The notes under the pieces are model-generated. The model was not told the DNA's origin. It did no database searches and saw nothing but the letters and a program-made list of their open reading frames with translations. Below, one piece after another: positions 21,539 to 31,807 of a stretch of DNA of 64,000 bases; position 1 is the first letter of the stretch, and every line of letters begins with the position of its first letter. Position numbers and translations under genes: made by a program. Where the stretch lies: NCBI GenBank assembly GCA_014529385.2, contig CM043952.1, positions 56,959,619 to 57,023,618 on the forward strand, in the 5' to 3' direction. This DNA comes from Adiantum capillus-veneris. Its lineage: Eukaryota > Streptophyta > Polypodiopsida > Polypodiales > Pteridaceae.

Positions 21539-22374
21539 AAAGCACCTGGAGTGAGATTTGAAGTGAAAATGAGAACATTTGAGGGATTTTCTGTCACCTC
21601 GGCATGAATCTCTGTGGGCATAATGATCATCACTGGAGGAGGAGCATCCTCTACTGTAGTGGTAGGTATGGGAGACTCAACCACATTGAGCTCCTCAATC
21701 TTTACCATACTTTTGCCTTTGCCAGAATTATCCTTTTGCATGGTTTTTTGATCTCTCAAGAAACTACGATAACCCTTTTTGTTATGACCCTTATTGTGGC
21801 AATAGTAACACTCAACATTTCTGGCATTGCGGTCTCTACTTTGGTTCCTGTGTCTACTAGGACTATGAGGATTTCACTCTCTACTTTTACTTTTGTATTT
21901 GTTCCTGTCACGACATCTTGCTTTCGTTGAACTGCCAACCATATATGCATCTCCATGACTAGTACCATCGAGAGATTTACATTGAATCTCTTCAATGAGC
22001 AACGCATCTGTGACAACATTGAACTCTAACTTGCCATTTGGAGCTGAATTGCTAATGGCTGTGCAAAAGATATCCCATGAACTGGGTAGAGATCATAACA
22101 AGAATATACGCTTGAGTTCGTCGTCAAACTCCTTAAAGCCCCGAGATGTCAGCTGACTGAACAAGGAGTTGAACTCATTTAAGTGACCAGAAACTGTGCT
22201 ACCTTCTTTCATGTTGAGCTTCATAAGATTTTTCATGAGAAAAACTTTGTTGGATGTACTTTTGCTCTCCCATGCTGAACATAAGCTATCCGAAAGTTCC
22301 TTGGTTGGGTTGCTTCCATCGAACTTGTGAATGAAATACTCCTCCTTTTCTAAAGAAGAATCCATCACTGACAA
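21529..22374 (-). pseudogene. Copia gag of element G
   Basis: The 5' ORF (22374-22093) starts MSVMDSSLEKEEYFIHKFDG. It then jumps from the usual KFDGSN start directly to a KELSDSLCSAWESKSTSNK segment, so the tryptophan-rich part normally between them appears deleted. It continues with LMKLNMKEGSTVSGHLNEFN. The zinc knuckle (about 21800) reads CYYCHNKGHNKKGY, with the last cysteine replaced by tyrosine. A linker with many prolines and valines leads to the protease. The protein would form the virus-like particle. A frameshift at about 22090 separates the capsid from the knuckle. Confidence 0.8.
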
Positions 22375-24721
22375 GAGGGTTTGAGAGGTGCCAAACTATG
22401 GCGAGAATCTATAGAAATTTGGGTAGAGTAACCTTTGTATCAGGAGTAAAATCTCAACCGAAATAGACTCAAAACTGCCAACAATGAAAGTCACGACTCG
22501 TGGGAAGGAAATCCGGCAAAGTCTCCTTTGTATGAGGAGTCAAAACTCAACTCAAAATACACATAGATGTGCCAACTACACTAACTGGGCATCTACTGCA
22601 CAAAACGATTGCTATGCCAACTCGGCGTCAAAAGCATAAATACTTGTCCAGATACATATCCTATGGCGAGGGTAAAGTAAAGGGGAACTTCAGCTACCTG
22701 TATCATCGAAAGTGTCTCAACATTTGAGCACACCCCAGCTCAAGGAAATCCTCACGCTATCGGCCCTCCAAAGGCTAATGCAGACACAAATGGACTAACC
22801 ATAGTCTTAGAAAGGGCTCTTCCAGTCCGAGTCTAAAAAACGGCCGGGAAAAACTACCAAAATAGCCAAAAATGGCTCCACACGTAGTACAGTGGGCAGT
22901 GTCCGCAACTCATTGTACATGAATAAAATTGCGCTCAAACATGCACCAAGAACTGCTGCATGTAGTAAAAGTGATTCCTGCGGGGATATCTGCTCTCAAA
23001 AGAGCTCAGTAGCACTAGGTGTGCTCACAGCAAAATGCATCTGTCAATGCATCTGTCTGTAGAGAATCTGTTGTCGAAATGACTGCCAAATCACCTTTGA
23101 AAGCGATGTATCTGGTAACCTGGAGAATCTGTGAGTGAATGGGCTGAAAACCCCCTGTAACCTGTAACCTGCATGTCGATGTCGCTATGTGCCGATTTTT
23201 GCCGCCGGGCAGAAATATGCTAGTCGAATAGCCGCCAAAGGTGTCGTATCTGTAAACTGTGTCGTATAGTGCGATCGATGTGCTCGGTGCCGATGCCGGG
23301 TGTCACTCCTCTATGATAGAGGTACCTCACCCGCGCATATCGCAAGCATGGTCGTCGATCACGAGGACGTGCTCGTCTAGGGAAACGCTTAGTGTCTGGG
23401 TCGAATGTCGGAGATCGACCACAATGAGCAGTGTTGAGCCGGTGTGCATGAGCGGTGTCAATGTCGATGTCGCCTTCCGCTACCAGGCAGAAGTGGGTAG
23501 CCAAGTAGCCGTAAAATGCCAATGATCAAAGCCGGTATCGAGCTGTCAATGTCCAGTCGGATCGGTATCGATTGCAGATCTCGCTCGATCTGTCAAGATC
23601 GCTCTCAAGCTTGTCGGACTTGGTGTATGGACATCAAAGTCGGATGACGATGTCGATGTCGAAATCGGAGAATTGCTGATGCCAACGATGAGACTCTGGT
23701 ATCTTCCAATCTCTTAATCAAGTTGTCTCTCTCTCTCTCTCTCTCTCTCTCGATATTTAAGAGAGTTATGTGTGAGGCTGTCAAAGGGTGTGGTGGGAAT
23801 GGGGGGTTACACACATAGTGTAATGAGGTGATTTTTAATTTTCTGTTGATTACTGCCTGTAGCTTCAGAGTCAATGACTGTGTGTGTGTGTGTGTGTGTG
23901 TGGCTTGCGCTCATCCTCGTCCTATCTACTGCTGCAGCTCATTCAATGCCAAGCACACACACACTGTGTGTGTGTGATACCATGCTCGGACTGCCCGCCG
24001 ACTGCAATCCCCCAAGCCTGTGATTCGATGCTGCCCGAATCTGCTGCATCAATTCCATAAAGAGAGAAGATCATTGGCTCGGACCTACTACTGCTGCAAG
24101 GCTTGAGATTGTGTTTATGATTCTTGCAAAGCTGTACACCTCGCCCTCCTATCCTTGACATGCTGCAGATTCCCCCCAAGCTATACACAACACCAAGTAA
24201 GTGCTCTCGACTACTTTGCTTTGCCCGATTGTGCCCACTGCTAAGACTGCCCGCTTTCCCCGACTCTTGCTTGATCTCGACCTGCTCTGTTCACAAGCAA
24301 TTCCACTTGCTCAAAAATTACCCCTAATTGGCTCGATTTCAAGCTCCTGGCTTATTTGTTGCTGCCAATTCACCTGCTGCCCGGATGATCCAAGCAATGT
24401 TTGTGATTGTCGGCTTATACACACAGAGTGTGTGTGTGTGGTTGCTTTGCTTCAAGCCTCGCTGCAGCCCGAATGTTGATTGCAACCCGATTGCCCTCAA
24501 TACCTTCTTTCTTGCTCCGATTCTGAGAGAATCCTAGAGATCCCCTCTATTTGACTCCGTAAGGCTACACTTGTAAGCTCATTGCAAGCTTTTCTGCAAG
24601 CTTTTGTTTCCTGTAGAGATTCAAGCTCTACCTTGCCATTCTTTCCAAAAACCCAATAGGGTTCGCTGCGTGCGCGATGAGCCGGGGCTCAGGGTCGGAT
24701 GCCCTGAGCTGTAATACCAAT
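22375..24721 (-). other. Long leader of element G, no recognised gene
   Basis: The 2.3 kb between the PBS and gag is long for a copia element. It contains a (TC)13 run at 23726-23751 and a (TG)12 run at 23879-23902. A CA-to-TG mirror at 23954-23974 forms a 10-bp-armed inverted repeat with one central base. A diverged internal repeat (TGTCGATGTCGC blocks at about 23174 and 23464) is also present. Open frames here look like chance. It may include captured or inserted DNA. Confidence 0.6.
24708..24719 (-). other. Primer-binding site of element G, tRNA-iMet type
   Basis: The minus strand reads TGGTATTACAGC two bases after the 5' LTR. The common plant PBS is TGGTATCAGAGC; two bases differ. Confidence 0.8.
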
Positions 24722-24917
24722 TGTAGTGCGCGTGTACGGAGTGTGCAAGAGAGGAAGAAGAGAATGGGGAAGGGGGCGATGCACAGACAGTCTCTCTGGT
24801 TGGGTTAGTGGAGAAGAAAGAGAAGAGTCAACACTCTCTCTTTTTCTCCCTATATTGATTAGGTGAAACAAGTGTACAAGGGTGGTTTCCCACTGCCACC
24901 TGGCCTACACCCCAACA
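24722..24917 (-). repeat. 5' LTR of element G
   Basis: It is 196 bp with the same ends as the 3' LTR. It is followed on the plus strand by the target duplication CGTTA and on its inner side by the PBS. Confidence 0.95.
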
Positions 24918-25122
24918 CGTTACAACATCAAATGACATCGAAACGTAATGAAACTTCTAGGACATGTTTATAAGACCTAAGCACACATGCTTATGGTCTC
25001 AAATCCCACTTTAAGTCAAGTGTAAAAATCACGATAATTAACAGCAGTGGATTTTTGACCTAGCCATTTTTGACCCAGAATGCACCTAAATGCTTAGCAA
25101 TGATGCCCCAATACCCCGCCTA
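24918..25122 (+). other. Flank between element G and LTR B, with a diverged palindrome
   Basis: No gene is present. GTAAAAATCACGATAATTAA at 25022-25041 followed by CAGCAGT resembles the palindrome unit and its flank at 29150-29177. This suggests a decayed member of that repeat family outside LTR B. Confidence 0.45.
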
Positions 25123-25613
25123 TGCTTAGTTTTTGATTTTGAAGTGTAAATTCCTATTCATGATAAAATTAGGCCGCGGGTCGGCGATGCCAAAAGCTAC
25201 GAAATACTATGAAGTGTTTACATCAATGCGCAAAGCTCTTACCTGCGGTTGCAATGCAACAAACGCGACTGCAATGTGACAACCGCGGAGGGAATAAGAA
25301 GCACAAGAAGGAGAGAAGTGAGTGCCATTAGCTCACGCTGTGTATTTAATTATCCAAAACTTAAAATTAACTTACAAAAATTAGCTTTTATACCTTAGCC
25401 AAGGTTTTTGGTGGTCAAAACTAATAATTTGGGAGCTCTAACTAAACATGGTAATGACAGGTTGATACAATTTGGAAGCTTGTAGCCCCGGCTCATCTAT
25501 TACAAAGTTTATCCAAAAAATAGGAGTTACAATATTTTCGATTTATCAAAATAATAAGTTTTTTTACAATGAGATCTCCAAAAAATGGTATCTAAGTTAG
25601 CTTGCTGCTAACT
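25123..25613 (-). repeat. LTR B (3' LTR of the C/B assembly)
   Basis: This 490-bp unit recurs at 53524-54013 in the same orientation at high identity. On the minus strand it runs from (T/A)GTTAGCAGCAAGC to AAAACTAAGCA. It contains a TATA-like GGTATAAAAGC and, downstream, a CTCTCCTTCTTGTGC stretch ending in a possible splice donor (CAGGTAAGAG). A polypurine tract lies immediately before it, so it is a 3' LTR. The first base of this copy deviates from TG. Confidence 0.75.
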
Positions 25614-25627
25614 TTCCCCCCCTCCTC
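25614..25627 (-). other. Polypurine tract before LTR B
   Basis: The minus strand reads GAGGAGGGGGGGAA directly upstream of the LTR, as expected for the plus-strand primer of LTR retrotransposons. Confidence 0.75.
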
Positions 25628-25652
25628 GCCTATGTCGTCCCTTGACACAGCT

Positions 25653-28430
25653 TTATGGGCTGAAATAGTCTTCAGGTTGACGGCGGTTGGCGAGGGGGTC
25701 TTTAAGTGCATTTAGAGCCTTTTCGTATCTGATCTTTCTTTCTTTATTTGGCACTTGCAAAAACTGCATAGTGACTCTGTTTTTAAGCTCAATTGCGGAG
25801 TAGCCTACAAATCTCGAAGTCAGGTTGTTGATCACTGGCCCAAAAATCTTCATTTGCCAAGTGAAGAACCATGTATAGAATGCTTTCTCAAATGCCAACA
25901 TATTGTGAGAAGGTAAGAACATACATTGAACGTAGGAGCCATAGAGGACTTCTTTGGAAGGTTAGCCACTAAGATCGTAGCATAAACCTTTTACCCTCGA
26001 CGAATGACATCCACGGGGCTCCTGCTTGCTCTGGCTCATGAAAAACTTCAATGCAGGTGAGCAACATTTGACAGATTTTATAAAGCATCACACATGATAG
26101 ATCAGGTAGACTTTTTAAGAATGACATGGCACCAGTTAGGGTTTTCACAATGTATTCTTATGTCGGTGGTCCCTTTTCTCGAGCTGGCAATCTAAGGTAG
26201 TTTAGCAAGTTTGGCCACTTCTTTGTTATTGTCTCATGTGCTTGCCAAGTCCTTACTCTTGGTACAGGACAAAAAGTGGGATCCTTTTGAAGTGCCGGAG
26301 GTGCTCTTGTGAACATAATGAGATACCTTGGATTCTTGTTCAATTAGCTCAGCCTCCACTTTGGGTGGTCTTCATCTGCTCCTTCTACTTGCATGTCTTT
26401 GTAAAGCCTCTCTTTGACTTGGAGCATCTCCACCTTTATCGAAGGATATGGCAGGGATTTCTGATGCCATTGCACATTGATTTGATTGGGAGTGAGTTGA
26501 GTAACATTGACAGAGTGAAGAACTCTCAACTCCCAATCCATCGCTGCTTTCCACTGCTCATCCACCTCCTAGGTAATCTTCTCTTTCTTCCTCAGCTTTT
26601 GACAGCTGGATCATTGGCACTTAATCTACTTCGGTTAATGGTACTCTAAAATCCTCTTCGCCACCTAGCCCTTCTGCTGGCTGTGTCTCCATCTCAACAA
26701 AAGAAACTAAGGGAATATCTATCTGTGGCTGTTCTGAAGTTCCTGCTTCTTCTTGTGTTTCTGGTCGTCCATCTCTCAACAGATGGTTGACTCTTTTAAG
26801 CTCGGGTATTTCTTTTAGCAGCTCTTTTTTGTTGCACCCGCATTAAAGCTAGGTCTCTGCGTTGAGACTGCTCCAGTTCTTCGTCTGTTCCTTTGATTGA
26901 GGCTATTGCAAGATTTTCTCGTATTTGCCGCAAAGTATCATTTATTCTCTGCTCTGAATATTCCAGGGAGGCGTTTGCTACATCTAATTACACTTGAATC
27001 TTCTGAACTGACAAAGTTGTAGTTAGAAGTTTATTGGTAATCTCTATTTGCTGTTCATCTTTGGCTTTGCAAGCATCTGACAACTTTGTAAGAAGTTCAC
27101 CTAACTCCTCCATCTCCTTTTGTTGTTTGTTTCGTGCTAGCTGGTGTTGTTCAGCTTCAGCTTTCATTTCCTACACTTGTTTTTGTAGATCGTGATGACA
27201 TTTAATCTATCGTCTAACTCTCCTTAGAGAGTGTCAATCACCATCTCTAGTTCTTTAGCCTTTGTGCTGCGGCTAAGTGCTACTAATCGGAGTCTTTTGG
27301 TCATATCCTGCATTTGCCTTGCATATTCATTGACTTGCAGGATTACCTCATCATTTGATTGCAATCTTCATTTCTTGTGAGCTGCCTACATGTCTCGGCA
27401 GTTTCTTGTGTCTCTCTTGGCGGCGTCGTGGCGGTAGGTTGTTCTTGCCCTTGAGGATGTGGTTGGCCTTCTTCTGCTTTGTCATCTTGAGGCTTCGTGG
27501 ATGCCTCGGCTGTTTTGTGCTGTGTGGAGGTAGAAGGTGTTTCCTTTGTTCCATGTTCCTGTGTTTGCTCAAACCTTGTGGACTGCTCTGGTGCAGGACT
27601 CGCTGCCCTTTCCGGCTCTGGTTCTTGTTCTTTGTGTTGCTCTTGTGTAGTGGCTTCTTTCTGTTTAGGCTCTGTTTCTTTTGTGGGATCAGTTTCTGTG
27701 GTTCTATCTGCTGGTGATGGTGGTGGGCTTGACATGGAGTGATCATGCTGTACTGGAGCAGGTGAAGAAGGTCGAGGAGACATGTCATGTTCATGCTGGG
27801 CTTCTCCTTGTGCAGTTGCTTCTTGGGCTTGTTTTTGCTGCTCCATCGCCTCTCTAGCTTTTCGTTCTGCTTCTTGGGCTTCTTTCAGCTTCAATGCTTC
27901 TCCCTCATGATACATTCTTTCCAATAACTTTGTGGGATCTTCGCCGTCTTTCTATCTCTTGCTCTCATGGTCATTCCTGCTGTTGGCGCTTTTGCCACTA
28001 TCTCTTTTGTAATCACCACTTCTACTTTGTTCCCTTGCTGGTCAGACATTTGGGCCGTTCCATCTTCTTTGATTGTGGACAAGAGCTCATAAGCTTTTTG
28101 GAAATTTACTCCACATGGCTCTTGTTCGTAAAACTCTCTGAGGCCACCTTCTGTTGGCTTTTTTTGTCTCGGGCTTTGCGGCGACATCATAGACTTCTTT
28201 TGGTAGAATTTGCAGTTCTACATGATGTCCTTCTTTGCTTTTGAATCTACCAATGAAAACCGTTGTGTTATGCTCTTCAAGCTGTTCTTTTGACAGGTAG
28301 GTTGCTTTGGCAGGCTTGATTGAACTGGGGTCCAGTTGGTACGGTGGTAGCTCTTCTCCTTTTGCGAGAGCTTCTTCTTGGCCTTCTCTGCAGCTTGCAT
28401 GGTTCCTGATAAGTGAATAGAGTATCAAAG
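25653..28430 (-). pseudogene. Unknown retroelement ORF with charged and proline-rich regions
   Basis: A frameshifted reading frame runs from about 28430 down to 25653. The N-terminal part contains LPPYQLDPSSIKPAKATYLS and QILPKEVYDVAAKPE. The middle part (28190-27891) has REFYEQEPCGVNFQKAYELL and EVVITKEIVAKAP. Next comes a predicted coiled coil (KEAQEAERKAREAMEQQKQA) and a stretch very rich in P, T, E and Q (27820-27420). The end (25922-25653) reads NKERKIRYEKALNALKDPLA and a terminal YFSP. I recognise no enzyme domain. It sits between a palindromic array and the PPT/3' LTR on the sense strand, the place where Tat-lineage elements are known to carry extra ORFs. It may be such an ORF or a captured host sequence. 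Confidence 0.5.
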
Positions 28431-28587
28431 TTAGCAAATTTGGCAGATTTTTCTTTGAAATGTCCTTCAGTCTGAATCTTGACAAATTGAGTCCAATTTG
28501 CTTCAAATCAATTTTTGAACATGCATAGATGCATAAAAACATGTAAAGAGCAAAATTATGAAATCCAAACAAAAAATTGCAACAAAA

Positions 28588-29170
28588 GTAAATAATCGCG
28601 ATTATTTACAGTTGAGTAAATTTTTCAACTTTTTGCGAATTTAGCATTATAGCCTTGAAGTATACATCAATTAGATACTCTGAGTGAAATATGGGCTCAT
28701 TTGGGTGCACAAAATGAAAACGGTGCCAGATTTAGGCTTTAGGTCTCTGAAACAGTAGATGTAAAGAAATTTTGAGATTTTGAGATTTTGAGCTCCAAAT
28801 TTGTTTAAGCTTGGCTAGTGGGATTAGGACATCATGTACTTAGGATCTGTGATGGCAAAGTTGCAAATTTTCCCCATCTTGGCAAAAAAGTACATAATCG
28901 CGATTATTAACTTTTTCATCAAAATGAACATTTTTTGGTGCAACTTGATTCTAAGCATGATATTAGACCCTGTGTATGTGATATGAGGTGATTAGGATAA
29001 AAAATGTGGCTCATAACTTAGAATTTGGCTTGCAAGGACTTCTTTGCATTTTTTTTGGCAATTTTCGAAGTTATAATTGATCATTTGGCTCATACTTGAA
29101 ATTTGGCATGTAATAGGTGTGTACAAGTGATTGGTGAGGTATTGCAAAAGTAAATAATCGCGATTATTTA
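28588..29170 (-). repeat. Tandem array with TAAATAATCGCGATTATTTA palindromes
   Basis: Three units of about 260-300 bp each carry the palindrome. The copy at 28588-28609 is symmetric over 22 bp, 28894-28907 is symmetric over 14 bp, and 29151-29170 is symmetric over 20 bp. Centres are 302 and 260 bp apart. Sequence between them is diverged but shows repeated phrases such as AATTTGGC and GGCTCATA. The same palindrome recurs at 44389-45400. Confidence 0.9.
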
Positions 29171-29304
29171 TAGCAGTCAACTATTTCTTGCAAAACTTGA
29201 AAATTTTGACCTAAACACATTCTATATACCTAAAAGAAGTCCTAAATTGAATTTGGCAAACTTTGGTCTTGCCGGCATCACTTCGTGCTTTGTCGACTCT
29301 AAAA

Positions 29305-30010
29305 TCACTGATTTTTGTGACTACATGGCCTGTAGAGTTGGTTAGTCCCTTTTGAGGTTATGGACTTGTCTACAACATAGTCATGGAGCACCTCATCCAA
29401 TTTTGGCCCATTTGGAGTCAGTTTGACCTCGTATATCGAATTTAATGCTTTGTAGACTTCAAGCCGTTTTTTGCTTTTTGAGGGCTTGGCTTGGTTGATT
29501 TTATGAAACCAATCATATACATTGTGTATAGACCTCGTAGGTAAGCTGTCTGTGGAGTCAGAATCCAATTCTAGCATCTGCCAGAAACTTAACTTTTCTA
29601 CTTGGGACCCCCTCGACCCTTGCCAAATGGTCAACTGTTGATATAGAAGTGTTCTATTATGTTGGGATATGCTACAATTCAAATCTCATCGGATTTGGTT
29701 GAGCTGACAGGCCGCTATGGTCGATTTTTGGTTGTAGGTCTTCGTGCGTTGCTCGGATTCTAGGGTTTTTTCCAGGGGTTTAGACTAGCTACCGCCCGTA
29801 CAAAATGGATCATTGATAAGTATAGAACTTGCCCCTCATGTCTTGTGTGAGACAACGCTGAAAACAGGTGACTGTGGACTCCGGAAAATACGCGCGAAGA
29901 GGGTCGAAAAGCTCTCTCTCCAAAGGCAACAAGTGGAAATGAGGTGATTTTAGCCTACCTTGGGTATCTATACTCGGACTTCCCGAACCATTTTTCCCCA
30001 AATTCTCCAA
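29305..30010 (-). pseudogene. Unknown ORFs upstream of the palindromic array
   Basis: Two open stretches lie on the minus strand. The first (30010-29810) reads GRLKSPHFHLLPLERELFDP and YFPESTVTCFQRCL. The second (29682-29305, 125 codons) has HNVYDWFHKINQAKPSKSKK, RLEVYKALNSIYEVKLTPNG and KLDEVLHDYVVDKSI. They share a style of moderately charged protein but no domain I recognise. A stop and shift at about 29800 separates them. Position and strand suggest that they belong to the C/B assembly. Confidence 0.4.
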
Positions 30011-30449
30011 TTAGTCCTACTAGGCCGTAAAATCCATGTTAGACTCAAAAATATCCCCAATCGGATCCCTGTAGCTCATTCTGCAAGAATTTTGCAAAAG
30101 TAGGTCTAGCCGCTTAACTTAGGCTTCCCGCTTCCATCTGCCGATTTGATTGAAATTTTTAATTCTTTTCCGCCTTATATTTCTGATCATCACCGTGTCT
30201 TCAATTTTTCCATATGAGCTCCTTTGCTATTTATTATTAATTTTTGACATGTTTATTAGAAAAATCAAAGAAAATAACAAAATGCGCTAAAAAAGCCAAG
30301 TGAAAATCCAATAATTAAAAAAATCCCTTGAAAAACACAGCTTTATTGTTTTTTGTTGGGTTTCTCCATTTTTAAGTCTCAATATCAAGAAAAATGATAA
30401 AAAATAACAAAAAAGGACTATTTTTAATGGTTTTTTGATAGTATAGACA
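30011..30449. other. AT-rich stretch without a gene
   Basis: This stretch is rich in A and T runs (for example ATTAATTTTTGACATG and AAAAAATAACAAAAAAGG). I see no coding signal, motif or clear repeat. Confidence 0.6.
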
Positions 30450-30731
30450 CTATTTACACTCATCGGGAAGATATAAGAGCATTATTAGGTAATTTTGCAA
30501 AAAATCACACAACATCAAACTTTTTTCTCCCTCTTCAAACATTGCCCTTAATTCTCTTCCACCCCTCCTAGATGGCGTACTCCAGGACGACTGTGCATGG
30601 GTTGAAAAATTGTGTCTATGCATAGCCGTGGTTGGTTCTACCATGCTTTGAAGATCAATGCAGTTCAAACCATTATACTGTGCAAGAGTTGGGTCTTGAG
30701 TAATTAACTCAAGGGTTTCTGATGTCCAAGC
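30450..30731 (-). pseudogene. 3' part of an unknown ORF interrupted by element D
   Basis: Read on the minus strand, this open frame (94 codons, ending in ...LPDECK and stop at 30450) is in register with the frame on the other side of element D (35971-36389). It includes NGLNCIDLQSMVEPTTAMHR and RRGGRELRAMFEEGEK. The element inserted with a 5-bp duplication, so without it the frame runs from the TAA at about 36085 to 30450. I do not recognise the family. Confidence 0.5.
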
Positions 30732-30906
30732 TGTCAGGACACGGGTCCTGTACCCTAAGAACTAGGCTAGGCACAAGGACTACGGCCACGGGCCGGGCTA
30801 GGCAGTGTGGACAGGGGATCCGTCTAGGGCAAGGGGCTAGGACCCCACCCTATAAAGGGAGGTTGGGAGGAGGATCTAACAGAGCCTAGTTGCCTAGTTT
30901 CTTACA
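30732..30906 (+). repeat. 5' LTR of element D
   Basis: It runs 175 bp from TGTCAGGACACGG to CTTACA. It includes a short promoter segment with TATAAAG at 30851. Confidence 0.97.
30851..30857 (+). promoter_or_regulatory. TATA box in element D LTR
   Basis: TATAAAG in the context CCACCCTATAAAGGGAGG lies about 55 bp before the LTR end. The same sequence is preserved in the 3' LTR. Confidence 0.7.
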
Positions 30907-30907
30907 C

Positions 30908-30920
30908 TGGTATCAGAGCC
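30908..30920 (+). other. Primer-binding site of element D, tRNA-iMet type
   Basis: TGGTATCAGAGCC follows the LTR after one base and matches the classic plant initiator-methionine PBS. Confidence 0.95.
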
Positions 30921-31807
30921 ACTCCTTTTTTAGGACACTGGCGTGGAGAACCAGCCGTGTTTGGCTTTGCATGGGCATGCAATCTAAATTAGGAGAGGGA
31001 AGAAGAAGGCCGGAACCTCGTGTGTGCAAGAACCCCAAGTCGGGGAAGCTATGATTTTCGACTTGCTCGGAATTTCATGAGCTTAAGCTCATTGTGAGCG
31101 CCTTGGGAAGGTGGCAAAATCCAGTGCTTGGACCGGCCTCGAGACTGGCCTCGAACGAACTCGCCATCGTGAGCTACTCCATCTTCTTCTCCAGCGCAGA
31201 TCGGCGCCCTCTGTTGCATCAAGGCTTCGTTATTATTATTATTATTTTTAAGGGTGTTTCAAGGTTGGCCACCCACACTTGGCCAACCTTGGGGCCCCTT
31301 TCAAGGGATTGTGCACACACAGCAAGTGTCGGCCAGCTTCCCCTATTGCTCCTGCTCCTGCTCCCATCTTCAATTCGGCGACAGAATCGAGTCAAAATTA
31401 CTGTGGCTTGGTGATACCTCCGAAGTCCGCAATTTTGCAAATCAGATTTTGAAGTTTTGAAAAACCGGCGATTGGTAAAAAATTTCACCGTTTAAGCGTC
31501 TTGCATACGACGCAAACCAGATTCTTGACAATTTAACTTTACTCCGTGATTTCGAGTGCATCATTGATTATCGATTTGCTCAATATTTTCAAGCTGCTCT
31601 TGTGTGGAATCGACTTGGTGCTATTCCACGGGATTCTTTATTGCTAATTATCGGCTACGGTGCAAGCTACAACTACGGGAGTATTTTTTGGAAAACAAGG
31701 CGGATTTAGCACGACGGTTCACTGCTACGACACGAAGTAGCTATACTTTACAAGTACTACCAACATCAGGTACTGTTTTCTCTTTGTTCGCACAACACAG
31801 ATTCGCC

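Larger units (their letters stand above)
18176..24917 (-). mobile_element. Element G: Ty1/copia retrotransposon with both LTRs and TSD
   Basis: A 6742-bp minus-strand element is bounded by near-identical LTRs (18176-18369 and 24722-24917) and a perfect 5-bp target duplication CGTTA (18171-18175 and 24918-24922). The order in the minus direction is 5' LTR, PBS, an unusually long leader, gag, protease, integrase, RT, RNase H, PPT (AAGTGGGAGGT) and 3' LTR. This is the copia order. The LTRs differ by about seven substitutions and a 2-bp indel over 194 bp, so the insertion is moderately old. Several lesions inactivate it. Confidence 0.95.

Noticed and set aside
25117-25634. CGCCTATG on both sides of LTR B suggesting an 8-bp hAT-type target duplication
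   Set aside because: The repeat has LTR-type ends and a clear polypurine tract on one side, no terminal inverted repeats, and the second copy has no such flank. The 8-bp match is probably chance.
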